64,000 bases of DNA from Schlesneria sp. DSM 10557 (GTDB taxonomy: Bacteria; Planctomycetota; Planctomycetia; Planctomycetales; Planctomycetaceae): assembly GCF_041860085.1 (NCBI RefSeq), contig NZ_CP124747.1, positions 1-64,000 on the forward strand. Reading direction: 5' to 3'. Each line of letters begins with the position of its first letter. Position 1 is the stretch's first letter. The notes beneath the pieces were generated by a model. It had not been told where the DNA came from and did no database searches. It saw nothing but the letters and a program-made list of their open reading frames with translations. Of the stretch, positions 32,613 to 42,200 are shown one piece after another. Both the position numbers and the translations under genes were made by a program.

Positions 32613-33695
32613 TTAGAATTCGCCGACCACATTGCCATCGTCGAGGACGGCCAGGTTACGTGTCAGCCAGAAGTCCATGTTCTCGCTCAGGAATCGGACC
32701 GAACCGTCACCGAATAGAGCCTGAACGCCACCAACGTGCTGGCTGAACGGTTCGTCGTTAGGGCCGCAATTGTTGGTGGTCCAGGGACAGTTAGCTGGCC
32801 CGCCGCGTGGCATCTTGTTGTTATTGATCAGAGGACCTCGGTTGGCTGGCGGACCGGAAATGCCCGAACCGCTATCTGGATCGGCCCAGCGTCCAGGAAC
32901 GGACGAGGGAGCACCCCCTGCTGTTCCGTTGGTCTGGGTGGTATCGGTTCCGGGGTAGATATTGTTACCCGCTCCACCGAACACAGCTCCCAGGGCGTAG
33001 CTGGTGGAATAGACGGTTTCCGTACGACCGTTGGCTTCGATGATCGCCATCGTGTTGCTGAGACCGTCGGTACATTCCGAAATCTTATTGTGGAAACCGA
33101 GCAGTGAGTCCTTCTCCCAGGTCTGCTTACACTGTGGTCCCGGACAGGCGGTTGAGTTGCCACGCAGGTTGCTGTCGGTCACGTCGGAATAGGCGATCGG
33201 CATATAGTCCGTCAGCCCATATCCGAACGGGTCAGCTTGTGTTGACCCGTTACTGGGGCAGAGGAACGCCCCAATCTTCGTGCTGGACATGGCCTTGTTC
33301 ACGGAGTTTGCAGAATTCGTGTAGTGCAGATTGAGGTTCATCGCGTTGTAGACGGTCGACTGATCGATGAACGGCAACATCTGCGTGAAAGTCGAGGCGG
33401 GAGTAAATGACCGGAAATTGGCGCTGGTAAAGACAGTGAATTCGCCCGACGAAGGGAAGCACTGGAACGTGGATTCATAGTTGTGACATGCCAGACCCAT
33501 TTGCTTGAGGTTGTTCTTGCATTGGGTGCGGCGAGCAGCTTCACGAGCCTGCTGAACGGCGGGCAACAGCAGAGCGATCAGGACGGCGATAATGGCGATG
33601 ACAACAAGCAACTCGATCAGAGTGAAGCCAGCGTGCTTCGTCCGTCGACCAGACGGTGCGCATCGAGCATACGACTCAGACATCAAACGAGGCAT
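32613..33695 (-). CDS. DUF1559 protein with prepilin-type N-terminus
   Basis: The 360-residue protein has the type IV pilin/pseudopilin cleavage and methylation motif [20 protein letters not shown] (cut before Phe24), then [20 protein letters not shown], which is characteristic of DUF1559. The end [20 protein letters not shown] is also typical ('H-x-GG-x-x-x-x-F-x-DGSV-x-F'). These proteins occur in large families in planctomycetes and are thought to be envelope or pseudopilus-like, but their function is not established. The first ATG (33695) is preceded by a purine-rich site. It heads a pair with the lipoprotein at 31952. Confidence 0.95.
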   Translation of the reverse strand: MPRLMSESYARCAPSGRRTKHAGFTLIELLVVIAIIAVLIALLLPAVQQAREAARRTQCKNNLKQMGLACHNYESTFQCFPSSGEFTVFTSANFRSFTPASTFTQMLPFIDQSTVYNAMNLNLHYTNSANSVNKAMSSTKIGAFLCPSNGSTQADPFGYGLTDYMPIAYSDVTDSNLRGNSTACPGPQCKQTWEKDSLLGFHNKISECTDGLSNTMAIIEANGRTETVYSTSYALGAVFGGAGNNIYPGTDTTQTNGTAGGAPSSVPGRWADPDSGSGISGPPANRGPLINNNKMPRGGPANCPWTTNNCGPNDEPFSQHVGGVQALFGDGSVRFLSENMDFWLTRNLAVLDDGNVVGEF

Positions 33696-34146
33696 TCAAA
33701 AAACTCCATAGGTACATTCGGATAAAACACAATCGCAATCGGCGAATGATCGTTCCCATGACTGTGTGACTGGTCACCCTGAGTCCCTCTCGAGGCGCTT
33801 CGTCCGTTCAGTCGCGATCCCTCACAGTTCTGATTCCTGCTTCAAAGATCGCCGTAACGCGTGTTCATTGGTGGTCAGTCAGTCAATTGCGTGCGGCAGC
33901 TTATTCCTGCAAAAAGAAAGCTCGATGAATGAACTGTGAATAATTGAAGAATTGTGGTTTCCGTAGTGTTTCTTCGTTTGGAGCCTGTATTGACGATCTC
34001 GTCACTCGCAGACAGCTACTGATCTTCATGGCTTTTTCACAATCTAGGGCGGTGTCTCTACTGCCGCTTGGAAGCAAGAGTTATGCTCATCGGAGTGTTC
34101 GAGTTGGTTCAAAGAGAGCGGAAATTGTCGAGGGAGCAGTCGGAAG
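33696..34146. other. intergenic region between divergent DUF1559 and VWA genes
   Basis: Both neighbouring genes start at its borders, so it should hold two promoters. No coding frame of note and no operator is recognised. Confidence 0.4.
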
Positions 34147-36567
34147 ATGCTGGGGAAGCTCATCTTCGGAGGGCAGTCATGGCTGATCGTGTCCATGGGA
34201 CTCTTTCTGTTGGGACTCATCCTCGTCATCTGGCGGTATGCACAGGGCAGCATAGACGGGGTGACTCGCTGGCTTGCCCCGTTGTGCAAGATCACGGGCC
34301 TGCTGCTGCTCGCGGTCTGTCTGCTTGAACCCCTCTGGAATGGTCAGCGGGTTCGATCTGGCGCAAACCTGTTCGTCGTTCTGGCAGACGACAGTCAAAG
34401 CCTCACCATGCGCGATCCCGGTGCAAGCACCACTTGGGGGGAGCAACTGAAGCATCTGCTCAACGTCGAGCAGGAAGGCTGGCAGGTCCGTCTCGGACAG
34501 GATTTTGACTTACGGCGGTATCAGTTCAATTCCCGTCTGCAAAGCGTTCCGGATTTCTCGGGACTGGATTTCCAAGGCTCGCAAACGAGTCTGGTTGCCG
34601 TCCTCAATGGGCTCAAAGAACGTTTTCGCGACCGGCCTCTCGCGGGAGTCCTTCTGTTTACCGACGGAGTGGCGACCGATGCGAACGACCTGAACCTTGA
34701 TCTTGGCGGATTGCCCCCTGTCTACTCTGTCGCGCTGGGGATGCCCTCGCTGTCAAAGGCGATTCCAGACCTGTCCGTGTCGCATTTAACTCTCAGCGAG
34801 ACGGCGTTCGAAGATGCGCCGATCACGATACAGGCCGATGTGACGTCGACCGCGATGCCGACCGCCAAGGTCACTGCGGAAGTCATTGACGAAGGGGGAA
34901 TCGTCGTCCAGCAGCAGACACAGGCCATCTCCAATGACTCGGGAACTCTTCCGTTTCGGTTTCAGATCCGACCGACAAAATCGGGCGTCTCGTTCTATGA
35001 AGTCCGGGTTCGAAAAGAAGATGAAGCAGGCAAAGGTCGCACTGGAACTCCTGCAAAAGAGGAGGGGGCTGCCCAGGATCTGCTCGTACCTCTCGAAGAC
35101 GCGTCCTCGATCGAGCCGACACTGGCCAATAATCGCCGTCTGATCGCCGTCGATCGTGGCAGTACGAAGTACCGGATTCTTTATCTGTGCGGTCGACCCA
35201 ACTGGGAATACAAGTACCTGAAACGGGCGATTGATTCGGACGAACAGATCCAACTGACGGGTGTCATTCGGATCGCTCGCAAAGAGCCGAAATTTGACTG
35301 GCGCAGCAAGGCGGGTGAAGTCAGTAATCCGCTGTTCCGTGGCTTTGAAGGAAAAACAGAAGAAACAGAGCGGTACGATCAACCGGTTCTTGTAAGGCTG
35401 AATACAAAAACCCCCGAAGAACTTGCCGATGGATTTCCCAAGACTCTCGAGGAATTGTATGAGTTTCACGCCGTCGTGATTGATGACCTTGAAGCCGAGT
35501 TTTTCTCTCCTGACCAACTGTCACTGCTGGAACGGTTCGTCAGTGAGCGCGGGGGGGGGCTGCTGATGCTCGGAGGAGCCGAGTCGTTCAGACAGGGGGG
35601 ATATGAGCGGACTCCGGTCGGTCGGATGTTGCCGATCTCGCTGACGCAATCTTCCGCCGCCACAACGTCGACCGGCTATCGTCTGTCGCTGACTCGCGAA
35701 GGTTGGCTGCAACCCTGGGCGCGACTTCGATCGACTGAAACAGAAGAGCAACAGCGACTGCTGGAACTGCCCAACTTCCTCACGCTCAATCGCGGCGGAA
35801 ACGTCAAGCCAGGTGCCACGGTGATTGCAGAGGCTGTCGATGCGTCAGGTCAGCAGCTTCCCGGGCTGATCGTTCAACCGTTCGGACGAGGTCGCAGTGC
35901 AGCGATGATGCTGGGTGATCTGTGGAGGTGGCAACTCGACCGTACAAATGATCAACGCGAGAAAGATGATCTGGGGAAGGCGTGGCGACAGACAGTGCGC
36001 TGGCTGATTGCTGACGTGCCCGAGCGGGTGGAACTTCGGCCCGTTCCCAAGGCCGATCTCGGTGTCCCGCTGATGCGGCTTGAAGCTCGAATTCGCACGA
36101 AAGAATTTCTGCCACAGGACAATGCTTCCGTGACGGTCACCGTGAAGTTGCCCGACGGTACCGTCGCGTCTCAACCGGGTGAACCTTCGCTGCAGGAACC
36201 GGGATTGTACGAGGCGACCTTCGCCGCAAGGCTCGCAGGCCGGTATCGAGCGGAAGTCGAAGTCATTGACCAGGAGGGGGAACGGCTGGCGCGAGCGGAA
36301 ACGGGGTGGGCCGTTGACCCGTCGGCCGACGAATTCGCACAAGTCACACCCAATGTCGCATTTTTGAAGCGAATCGCCGAACGGACGTCGGGTGAAGTCG
36401 TCCCTCTGGATGGACTTGAACGGTTCGTGGCATCGCTGGCGGGCCGTAAGGCACCGCTGACGGAAGCCTACACGATCCCCTTATGGCACCAGCCCTGGAT
36501 GCTGGGGCTGATCGTCGCCTGTTTGTGTGCGGAATGGGGGCTGCGACGATGGAAAGGACTGCCCTGA
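34147..36567 (+). CDS. VWA / GATase1-like membrane protein
   Basis: The 806-residue protein opens with two membrane helices (WLIVSMGLFLLGLILVIWR; ITGLLLLAVCLLEPLW). A VWA-like domain follows, with the MIDAS DDSQS (81-85) and LLFTDGVATDAND. Immunoglobulin-like blocks lead to GRPNWEYKYLKRAIDSDEQI and a GATase1-like domain (HAVVIDDLEAEFFSPDQLSL; SERGGGLLMLGGAESF). The C-terminal helix LGLIVACLCAEWGLRRW anchors the end. The order resembles the BatA-like gene at 23645 but without the BatA N-terminus. The next gene overlaps by one base (TGATG), indicating translational coupling. Confidence 0.85.
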   Translation: MLGKLIFGGQSWLIVSMGLFLLGLILVIWRYAQGSIDGVTRWLAPLCKITGLLLLAVCLLEPLWNGQRVRSGANLFVVLADDSQSLTMRDPGASTTWGEQLKHLLNVEQEGWQVRLGQDFDLRRYQFNSRLQSVPDFSGLDFQGSQTSLVAVLNGLKERFRDRPLAGVLLFTDGVATDANDLNLDLGGLPPVYSVALGMPSLSKAIPDLSVSHLTLSETAFEDAPITIQADVTSTAMPTAKVTAEVIDEGGIVVQQQTQAISNDSGTLPFRFQIRPTKSGVSFYEVRVRKEDEAGKGRTGTPAKEEGAAQDLLVPLEDASSIEPTLANNRRLIAVDRGSTKYRILYLCGRPNWEYKYLKRAIDSDEQIQLTGVIRIARKEPKFDWRSKAGEVSNPLFRGFEGKTEETERYDQPVLVRLNTKTPEELADGFPKTLEELYEFHAVVIDDLEAEFFSPDQLSLLERFVSERGGGLLMLGGAESFRQGGYERTPVGRMLPISLTQSSAATTSTGYRLSLTREGWLQPWARLRSTETEEQQRLLELPNFLTLNRGGNVKPGATVIAEAVDASGQQLPGLIVQPFGRGRSAAMMLGDLWRWQLDRTNDQREKDDLGKAWRQTVRWLIADVPERVELRPVPKADLGVPLMRLEARIRTKEFLPQDNASVTVTVKLPDGTVASQPGEPSLQEPGLYEATFAARLAGRYRAEVEVIDQEGERLARAETGWAVDPSADEFAQVTPNVAFLKRIAERTSGEVVPLDGLERFVASLAGRKAPLTEAYTIPLWHQPWMLGLIVACLCAEWGLRRWKGLP

Positions 36568-37694
36568 TGGAGAACTCATTCGGTCATATCGTCTCAATTG
36601 GAAAGACAACCGCGGCAAGGTTGCTCCCATTCCAATGGCTGCTCATGATCGCCCACGTTCGGTCGTCAGCGTACCGTATGGATTTCTGCACTGCGGCCCT
36701 GACGGGAATGTTGTTCCTGACGCTGTCGACAACGGAAAAAGTGTGGGCGCAATCGACTGAGAACGTCCAGCCACACTCTCCTCCACAGTCTCTGATTGTC
36801 GTGATCGGTGCCTCTGGAACACCTCAGTTCGAGATCTCGTTCTACCAGTGGTCCGAACGCTGGGTGGCTGCTGCCAGGGAAACGGGGGTCTCGGTGACCG
36901 TGATCGGCCGGCATCGAGGGGAAGTGGCGAATGAGGTCTCCGACTACGACCGCCTTCGCGATGCGATCCACAAAGAGAACAATGATTCACAGAGCGAACT
37001 GTGGATTGTCCTGATTGGCCACGGAACGTTTGACCGACGCGCGGCAAAGTTCAATTTGCGTGGGCCGGATCTTTCGGCGGATGAACTGAATGAGTGGCTG
37101 AAACCGATTCGCCGACCCATTGCGATCATCAACTGTGCCTCCGCCAGCGGTGCATTCATTCCCGTCCTGGCCAGCCCTAACCGAATTGTGGTGGCGGCCA
37201 CGAAATCGGGAACCGAGGTGAATTTTTCCCGCTTCGGTGATTACATGTCGCAAGCCATCGCAGATCCCGCGGCGGACCTCGACAAAGACAATCAAACCTC
37301 TCTGTGGGAGGCATTTCTGATGGCGTCTCGACGGACGGCCGAGTATTACGATTCGGACGGACGGATTGCCACCGAACATGCGTTGCTCGACGACAACGGA
37401 GACGGCAACGGCGTGCGTGCAGACCAGTTCCGTGGTCTGAGCGCGATCGTAAAACCCAGCGAAGCACCGCCGCAGGACGGACGACGGGCCCACCAGTGGC
37501 ACCTTGTCCCCAACTCACTTGATTCCGCGTTGCCTCCGGAAGTGAAGGCGGAGCGGAACAGACTTGAGCTGGCGGTTGAGCAACTCAGGGACCGGAAGGG
37601 CGACTTGCCCCGGGATGACTACCTCGCGGAACTCGAACGACTGTTGGTGGAACTGGCCGAACTGAATGAGCGACAAGACCGATCAGCACCGTAA
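36567..37694 (+). CDS. caspase/peptidase C13-like protein with His/Cys dyad
   Basis: The 375-residue protein has a membrane or signal segment (FCTAALTGMLFLTLSTTEKVWA, about residues 40-61). The extracytoplasmic domain has strand LIVVIGASG, then VSVTVIGRHR, then ELWIVLIGHGTFDRRAAKFN with His152, then RPIAIINCASASGAFI with Cys190. This His/Cys dyad in alternating beta/alpha order is the clan CD (caspase, legumain, gingipain) arrangement. The C-terminal part is helical (AERNRLELAVEQLRDRKGDL). Proteolytic activity is inferred. It starts within the stop of the VWA gene and probably acts with it. Confidence 0.6.
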   Translation: MENSFGHIVSIGKTTAARLLPFQWLLMIAHVRSSAYRMDFCTAALTGMLFLTLSTTEKVWAQSTENVQPHSPPQSLIVVIGASGTPQFEISFYQWSERWVAAARETGVSVTVIGRHRGEVANEVSDYDRLRDAIHKENNDSQSELWIVLIGHGTFDRRAAKFNLRGPDLSADELNEWLKPIRRPIAIINCASASGAFIPVLASPNRIVVAATKSGTEVNFSRFGDYMSQAIADPAADLDKDNQTSLWEAFLMASRRTAEYYDSDGRIATEHALLDDNGDGNGVRADQFRGLSAIVKPSEAPPQDGRRAHQWHLVPNSLDSALPPEVKAERNRLELAVEQLRDRKGDLPRDDYLAELERLLVELAELNERQDRSAP

Positions 37695-37751
37695 CAAATT
37701 GATAGTGTCAGCCAGCACGGGCCGAGTTCAACGTTTGCAAGTTCAGAATCT

Positions 37752-39848
37752 TTAGCGGGATCCCCACCCGAAAATTCGAGCACGAATCGATTTCGGCTTC
37801 AGGGATTCAATTTCACGTCGCCGATCGTTGCTGCGTCGAACGGATGCCGACTCTTCTGGACTGGATTCCTCAGTGTTGGAAACGACGCGAATCGCCGAAC
37901 GTCGTCGGTCAGTCGAGGGAGCGGGGATGGGAGCGTCGTCATCGTCTTTGGTATCGGGTTCGGGCGGAACGTCGTCGACACTTTCCTCCAGCGTGGGCAA
38001 CGGGATCTTGTCGTAGTCGATTGCCGGGGGCTTGTCCCGAAGATCCTTTGGCCGTTTCAAATCGAACTTTTCTTCGGCGGGCTTTTCTGACATGGGGTAA
38101 CGTTCACCGTTCTCGCCTGGGCGAGTCTCCGCCGCATAGCATGAATCGACGAAGAAGCGTCCCAGCGGGCCGATCGAGCCGTAGCGTTCTTCGTAGAACG
38201 TAACACCGTGGGTTTCCAGAATGGTTCCACTCTGCCGTTCCAGTGTGGCTAGCGTCGTGTTGTAGTTCGCGAGCGAATTGGCTTCGTTGGAAATCGCGTT
38301 CCCCCAGTCCGTCACCGCTTGCAGGACGTTGATCAGAATTCCGTTTCCGGTTCGGTACTTGGCGAGTTGATAATCGAGGTTCGTCTTGGCCGCTTCACGA
38401 ACCTCGCGGTAGGCGAGATAGAGTTCGTAGTACTGGTCGAGACTTCGGATGTTCGTTGCCAGAATATGAGCCGCGTTATGCAGGCCCTGGTGAAGATTAA
38501 TCCGGTCGCGGGCAATGATCAGTTCCCGCTGCCGCAGAGTGGCGCGGGCCTGACGCAGGCCCAGCGGAACAGAAAAATTGACCCCAAGGGTCCAGTCGGT
38601 ATGCTCCCCGGCCCCCGTCCGAATCGGAGGTCCGGCGGGCGTGGTTCCTTCCAGCCCGTTCCAGCGGTACAGGGCAACTCCGTCTAACTGAGGCAACGCC
38701 GAGTTCCTGGCGAGAATAATCTGCTGCTCGTCTGCTTCGATGATGAGTTTCATCTCAACCAGGTCAGGCCTTCTCTCGGCGGCAATCTCGAGAAGTTTCG
38801 ACCAGTCAGGATGAAATCGCTCGTCCGTGGGGGGCGTGTGCGGAATGAGCTGCTTGCCATCCGACGGAGGCATCCCGATGAGGTTTCGCAATGCATCTTC
38901 GCGTTGAATCATGTTGGCGCGCGATGTGACCAGGTTGGCTCGCGTGTTCGCCAGTGTCACCTGCACCTGAGACAAGTCGGCTCGATTAACGATGCCCAGC
39001 TTCATCTGAGTCTTGATGTAGCGCACCGTCTCTTCCAGTTGTTCGATCTGTTGTTCCTTCGACCAAACGTCGGTTCGGGCGGCGACCAGGGTCCAGTACC
39101 CTTCGATGACACCGCGAACCATCTCCTGAACGGAATCTTTCAGAACGAAGAAGGAGAGCTCGGTGTTGATTCGCGAGATGACAATCGGAGCCATGTTGGC
39201 CTGGATGCCTGCCCCCCGAAGCAATGGCTGCGTGTAGCTGAGGACCGTATTGGTATCCGCTTGCGGATTAAGCGGGCTGAATTGAGGCCGAAATCGGCGA
39301 TCATTGACGTTCCAGCCGATTCCTGCAGTTCCCCCCAACGCATTCAGTTTGGTGAGGTTCGTCGAATTGGCGAATCCATCCGTGATGTAGCCGTTCAGCA
39401 GCGTCTGTGTCGGATCGACAGGGTCGAAAACGGCCTGAGGATTTTCCAGATGAGTAAACGCACTCTCGGAGGAGAGGACGGGATCGAACCGGGCGTTGTT
39501 CTGGTCGATCGTGGTGTTGGTGATGGCGGCGTCGTAAATCGTCTGGCCGCTCGATGTTGCCGTGGCGCCTGTCAGAATGCGCACAACATCCGTTCGGTTT
39601 AAGGAAAACCGAATAACGTCATCCAGTGAAATGGGACAGGGTTCCAGCTCTTCTGTCGTGGAGACAGTCGGCGGGGGAGGGGAATCGTAGATGCGATATT
39701 TGGCAAGCTGGGAAGGATCTCGCACCTGGACCGACCGTTGGCCCGGCATGATCGTCGGAAAAAGGTGCTGCGCCGGGGCAGACTTTGCGGATAAGGCAAA
39801 GCTCGATGCCACGACTGCGATCAGCCAGTATCGATGATTGGACTGCAT
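37752..39848 (-). CDS. TolC-like outer-membrane efflux protein
   Basis: The 698-residue protein has a signal peptide (YWLIAVVASSFALSAKSAPA). Two TolC-type helical hairpins are seen: one near ARTDVWSKEQQIEQLEETVR, TQMKLGIVNRADLSQVQVTL and SRANMIQREDALRNLIGMPP; and one around QARATLRQRELIIARDRINL and ANSLANYNTTLATLERQSGT. The repeat-specific features of outer-membrane channels are present (NSALPQLDGVALYRWNG). The C-terminal 120 residues are extra, charged and Pro-rich (PPAIDYDKIPLPTLEESVDD). It lies directly after an ATP-binding protein gene; a membrane-fusion protein and permease are not in the window. Confidence 0.85.
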   Translation of the reverse strand: MQSNHRYWLIAVVASSFALSAKSAPAQHLFPTIMPGQRSVQVRDPSQLAKYRIYDSPPPPTVSTTEELEPCPISLDDVIRFSLNRTDVVRILTGATATSSGQTIYDAAITNTTIDQNNARFDPVLSSESAFTHLENPQAVFDPVDPTQTLLNGYITDGFANSTNLTKLNALGGTAGIGWNVNDRRFRPQFSPLNPQADTNTVLSYTQPLLRGAGIQANMAPIVISRINTELSFFVLKDSVQEMVRGVIEGYWTLVAARTDVWSKEQQIEQLEETVRYIKTQMKLGIVNRADLSQVQVTLANTRANLVTSRANMIQREDALRNLIGMPPSDGKQLIPHTPPTDERFHPDWSKLLEIAAERRPDLVEMKLIIEADEQQIILARNSALPQLDGVALYRWNGLEGTTPAGPPIRTGAGEHTDWTLGVNFSVPLGLRQARATLRQRELIIARDRINLHQGLHNAAHILATNIRSLDQYYELYLAYREVREAAKTNLDYQLAKYRTGNGILINVLQAVTDWGNAISNEANSLANYNTTLATLERQSGTILETHGVTFYEERYGSIGPLGRFFVDSCYAAETRPGENGERYPMSEKPAEEKFDLKRPKDLRDKPPAIDYDKIPLPTLEESVDDVPPEPDTKDDDDAPIPAPSTDRRRSAIRVVSNTEESSPEESASVRRSNDRRREIESLKPKSIRARIFGWGSR

Positions 39849-39919
39849 ACCGAAGCACTCGCATCAAACGACGAAATCTCTGGTAGTTCATCGTCTGCCG
39901 AAGAGGCGCGAAGCGAGGG

Positions 39920-40648
39920 TTATTCATCAAGTCCGGACTGTAACACTTGTAACGCCTGGCGAAAGTCTGTCGTGTCGCAAACGATGCCCCCATCGCGCAG
40001 CACGACGACCCGTTTGGCATTTTTTGCCACATTGGCGTCGTGGGTCACGAGAATGACAGTGATTCCCGCAGTTTCGTTCAGCTCACGGAACAGCGTGATG
40101 ACTTCGCGGCTAGTTTTGGAGTCGAGATTTCCCGTAGGCTCATCCCCCATCAGGATCGCCGGCTCGTTCACCAGAGCGCGAGCGATCGCCACCCGCTGCT
40201 GTTGTCCTCCGGAAAGCTGGCTCGGGTGATGGTCCAGCCGACTGGCCAGTCCGACCAGCGACAATTTCTCAATGGCGCGACGATGGCGTTCGGCGGCCGA
40301 GAATCCTCTGGCGTAAAGAAGCGGCAGTTCGACGTTCTCCAGTGCCGAGGTGCGATTTAGCAGGTTGAAGTTCTGGAAAACAAACCCAATCCGCTGATTC
40401 CGGATTCGCGCCCGGTCATCATTGGACATCGTGGCGATCTCTTCCCCCGCCAGCTTGTAACTCCCCGAGGTAGGCCGATCGAGACACCCCAGGGTATTCA
40501 TGAGAGTACTTTTGCCCGACCCGGACGGCCCGATCAACGCGACATACTCACCCTGCTCAATCGTCAGCTGCGCATCCTTCAACGCATGAACCTGGACTTC
40601 ACCCAGGTTATAGACCTTGCAGACATCCCGAATCTCAATCAAAGCCAC
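39920..40648 (-). CDS. ABC transporter ATP-binding protein, MacB/LolD type
   Basis: The 242-residue ATPase has Walker A GPSGSGKST (40-48), the signature LSGGQQQ (145-151), Walker B LMGDEPTGNLD, and the H-loop in VILVTHDANVAK. The family-typical VHALKDAQLTI and NQRIGFVFQNFNLL are present. This type works with a MacB/FtsX-like permease in export of lipoproteins, peptides or macrolides. It is upstream of the TolC-like gene with a 71-bp gap, so a tripartite pump is plausible, but no permease or adaptor gene is adjacent. Confidence 0.95.
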   Translation of the reverse strand: MALIEIRDVCKVYNLGEVQVHALKDAQLTIEQGEYVALIGPSGSGKSTLMNTLGCLDRPTSGSYKLAGEEIATMSNDDRARIRNQRIGFVFQNFNLLNRTSALENVELPLLYARGFSAAERHRRAIEKLSLVGLASRLDHHPSQLSGGQQQRVAIARALVNEPAILMGDEPTGNLDSKTSREVITLFRELNETAGITVILVTHDANVAKNAKRVVVLRDGGIVCDTTDFRQALQVLQSGLDE

Positions 40649-40962
40649 GTCAAAAACCTTTGATTCGTTCTGAGCCCAAGCCCACAGAGTTTAAAGAGTA
40701 TCAAGCTGCACAAAGTCAGGAGTGCCAGGTGCGCAGGGGACGGTGTAAACGATATTGGAATCGACGAATCTCATGAACCAGTCGCCGAGAAATTGACACA
40801 TCCACGTGAGTGTCCATACGCCAACGCCCGCCGACGGAACTGCCATTCCACCGCAAAGCCACCCAACCGGTCAACTCACGCAGCCTGACGGATGCGGGAA
40901 AGGCTGGTGACGTGCGATTCGATTTGTGATCGGAAGCCGTCGTCTGATTCTCGAAAACCGAC
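40649..40962. other. intergenic stretch
   Basis: Between the ATPase gene start and the HExxH protein gene end no coding frame with family resemblance is seen. Low-quality frames overlap the next gene. Confidence 0.4.
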
Positions 40963-41403
40963 TCAGAGCGTGGGGTCGCTCCAGCCGTCGTCGATGGCGT
41001 AGGCTTCGACTTCGAAGGGGTTGTCGAGGTAGGCGTTGCCGCCCCGCCATTGGATCCAGCAACTGGCCATGATGTAGGCAGGAATGAAGAACGGCCCCCA
41101 GCGTTCGTACTGATGGACGTGGACACGTTCGTGGCGGCGAGTACGGTACAGGGTTTCTTTGTCACAACCGAGAACGACGTGACCCAGGGTGATCGCCGCG
41201 ATGGGACCGCAGATCCAGAACGGCCGCTTGAGAAGCGCCGTCAGGCGACCCCCGTAAGCTTCGAGCACTCCGTCCACAAATTGAACTTTGCCCCCCGTAG
41301 CCAGCGCATAAGGAACAAACAGCAGTCCCACAAAGCTGCCGGGCAGCGCCCAGACATACAGAAATGGTGACCACCATCGCCTCACGGAGAGACTCCTTGA
41401 CAT
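40963..41403 (-). CDS. small membrane protein with HExxH motif
   Basis: The 146-residue protein has two membrane helices (PFLYVWALPGSFVGLLFVPY; PFWICGPIAAITLGHVVLG). A HERVHVHQYERWGPFF segment (HExxH at 91-95) and a later DNPFEVEAYA (128-134) follow. HExxH with a downstream NPxExEA occurs in several zinc-dependent peptidase-like domains, where the second Glu can be the third ligand. Peptidase activity is inferred. It is between the transporter and the tRNA on the same strand. Confidence 0.65.
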   Translation of the reverse strand: MSRSLSVRRWWSPFLYVWALPGSFVGLLFVPYALATGGKVQFVDGVLEAYGGRLTALLKRPFWICGPIAAITLGHVVLGCDKETLYRTRRHERVHVHQYERWGPFFIPAYIMASCWIQWRGGNAYLDNPFEVEAYAIDDGWSDPTL

Positions 41404-41690
41404 CGAACAGGCCGATCTGGAGTGAGTCAGCCTATCATTCTATCTCGTCGCATGAAACAAGCAGATAAGACGCTGCAAGCCATCGCGTTATTCTGCGAGA
41501 ACGCCATGTCGTGTCGATCGAATTTCCGTGACTGGTCTATTTGTTCCTTAACTTTGAAGCCGAGCCGGCCGGGTTCAGCGATGACGAATTGGTCTGGCCA
41601 CGTTCTTCGCTCATCGTTGACCTGCAAATACGAACGGCCCGTCACCGGAAAAGGGCGACAGGCCGTCGAAGTCGAACGAAAAACTGAGAG

Positions 41691-41763
41691 TGGAGCGGAG
41701 GGGAGTCGAACCCCCGACCTCTGCATTGCGAACGCAGCGCTCTCCCAACTGAGCTACCGCCCC
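41691..41763 (-). tRNA. tRNA-Ala, anticodon CGC
   Basis: Minus-strand cloverleaf: acceptor GGGGCGG with CCGCTCC, D-arm GCTCAGTTGGGAGAGC, anticodon stem CTGCG/TGCAG with loop TTCGCAA (anticodon CGC, reads GCG), T-arm GGGGG TTCGACT CCCCT and discriminator A. CCA is not encoded. The acceptor stem includes one G-T pair and the anticodon stem one G-T pair. The 5' end is at 41763. Confidence 0.95.
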
Positions 41764-42200
41764 CACTGACGGCACTGTACGCCGTCGGCGAGGAATGTAG
41801 CAGAAACGATTTGGACTGCAAAAGCCATCCAGCAGATTCTTGAGGAATCGGGCGACTCGTGGTGAGGGGACGATGGTCATCCGGCGGGAATCGCCGTGGC
41901 GACAGCAGACTAGATGTCGAGTGACGCCGCGCAGTTGGTGGTCTTGTTGATGGGGCAGGACAGACTGTGTGGATTTCCTGCAGTGGAGAGGCTGAAAGCC
42001 GCGGTGAAGCGCTGCGGCAAGGTTGCTCGCATCTGCAATCGCGAGTATCGTTCTGTTTTACTCGTTTCAACAGCGGGACTTTCGGACAATTGTGACCGGC
42101 ATCTGGCCGCCGCGTGCGGGTTTGGTGTCCGGGTTACGTTGATTGGCAAAGCCTTCCGCGCGGAAACAACCGGCAAAATAGAGTCAGAAAGTTCAGGAAC
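41764..42200. other. intergenic stretch upstream of thioredoxin reductase
   Basis: It holds the 5' side of the tRNA and the trxB promoter region. A plus-strand frame at 41914-42204 reaches the trxB start (ATGA overlap) but lacks a ribosome-binding site and family resemblance; I do not call it. Confidence 0.35.
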
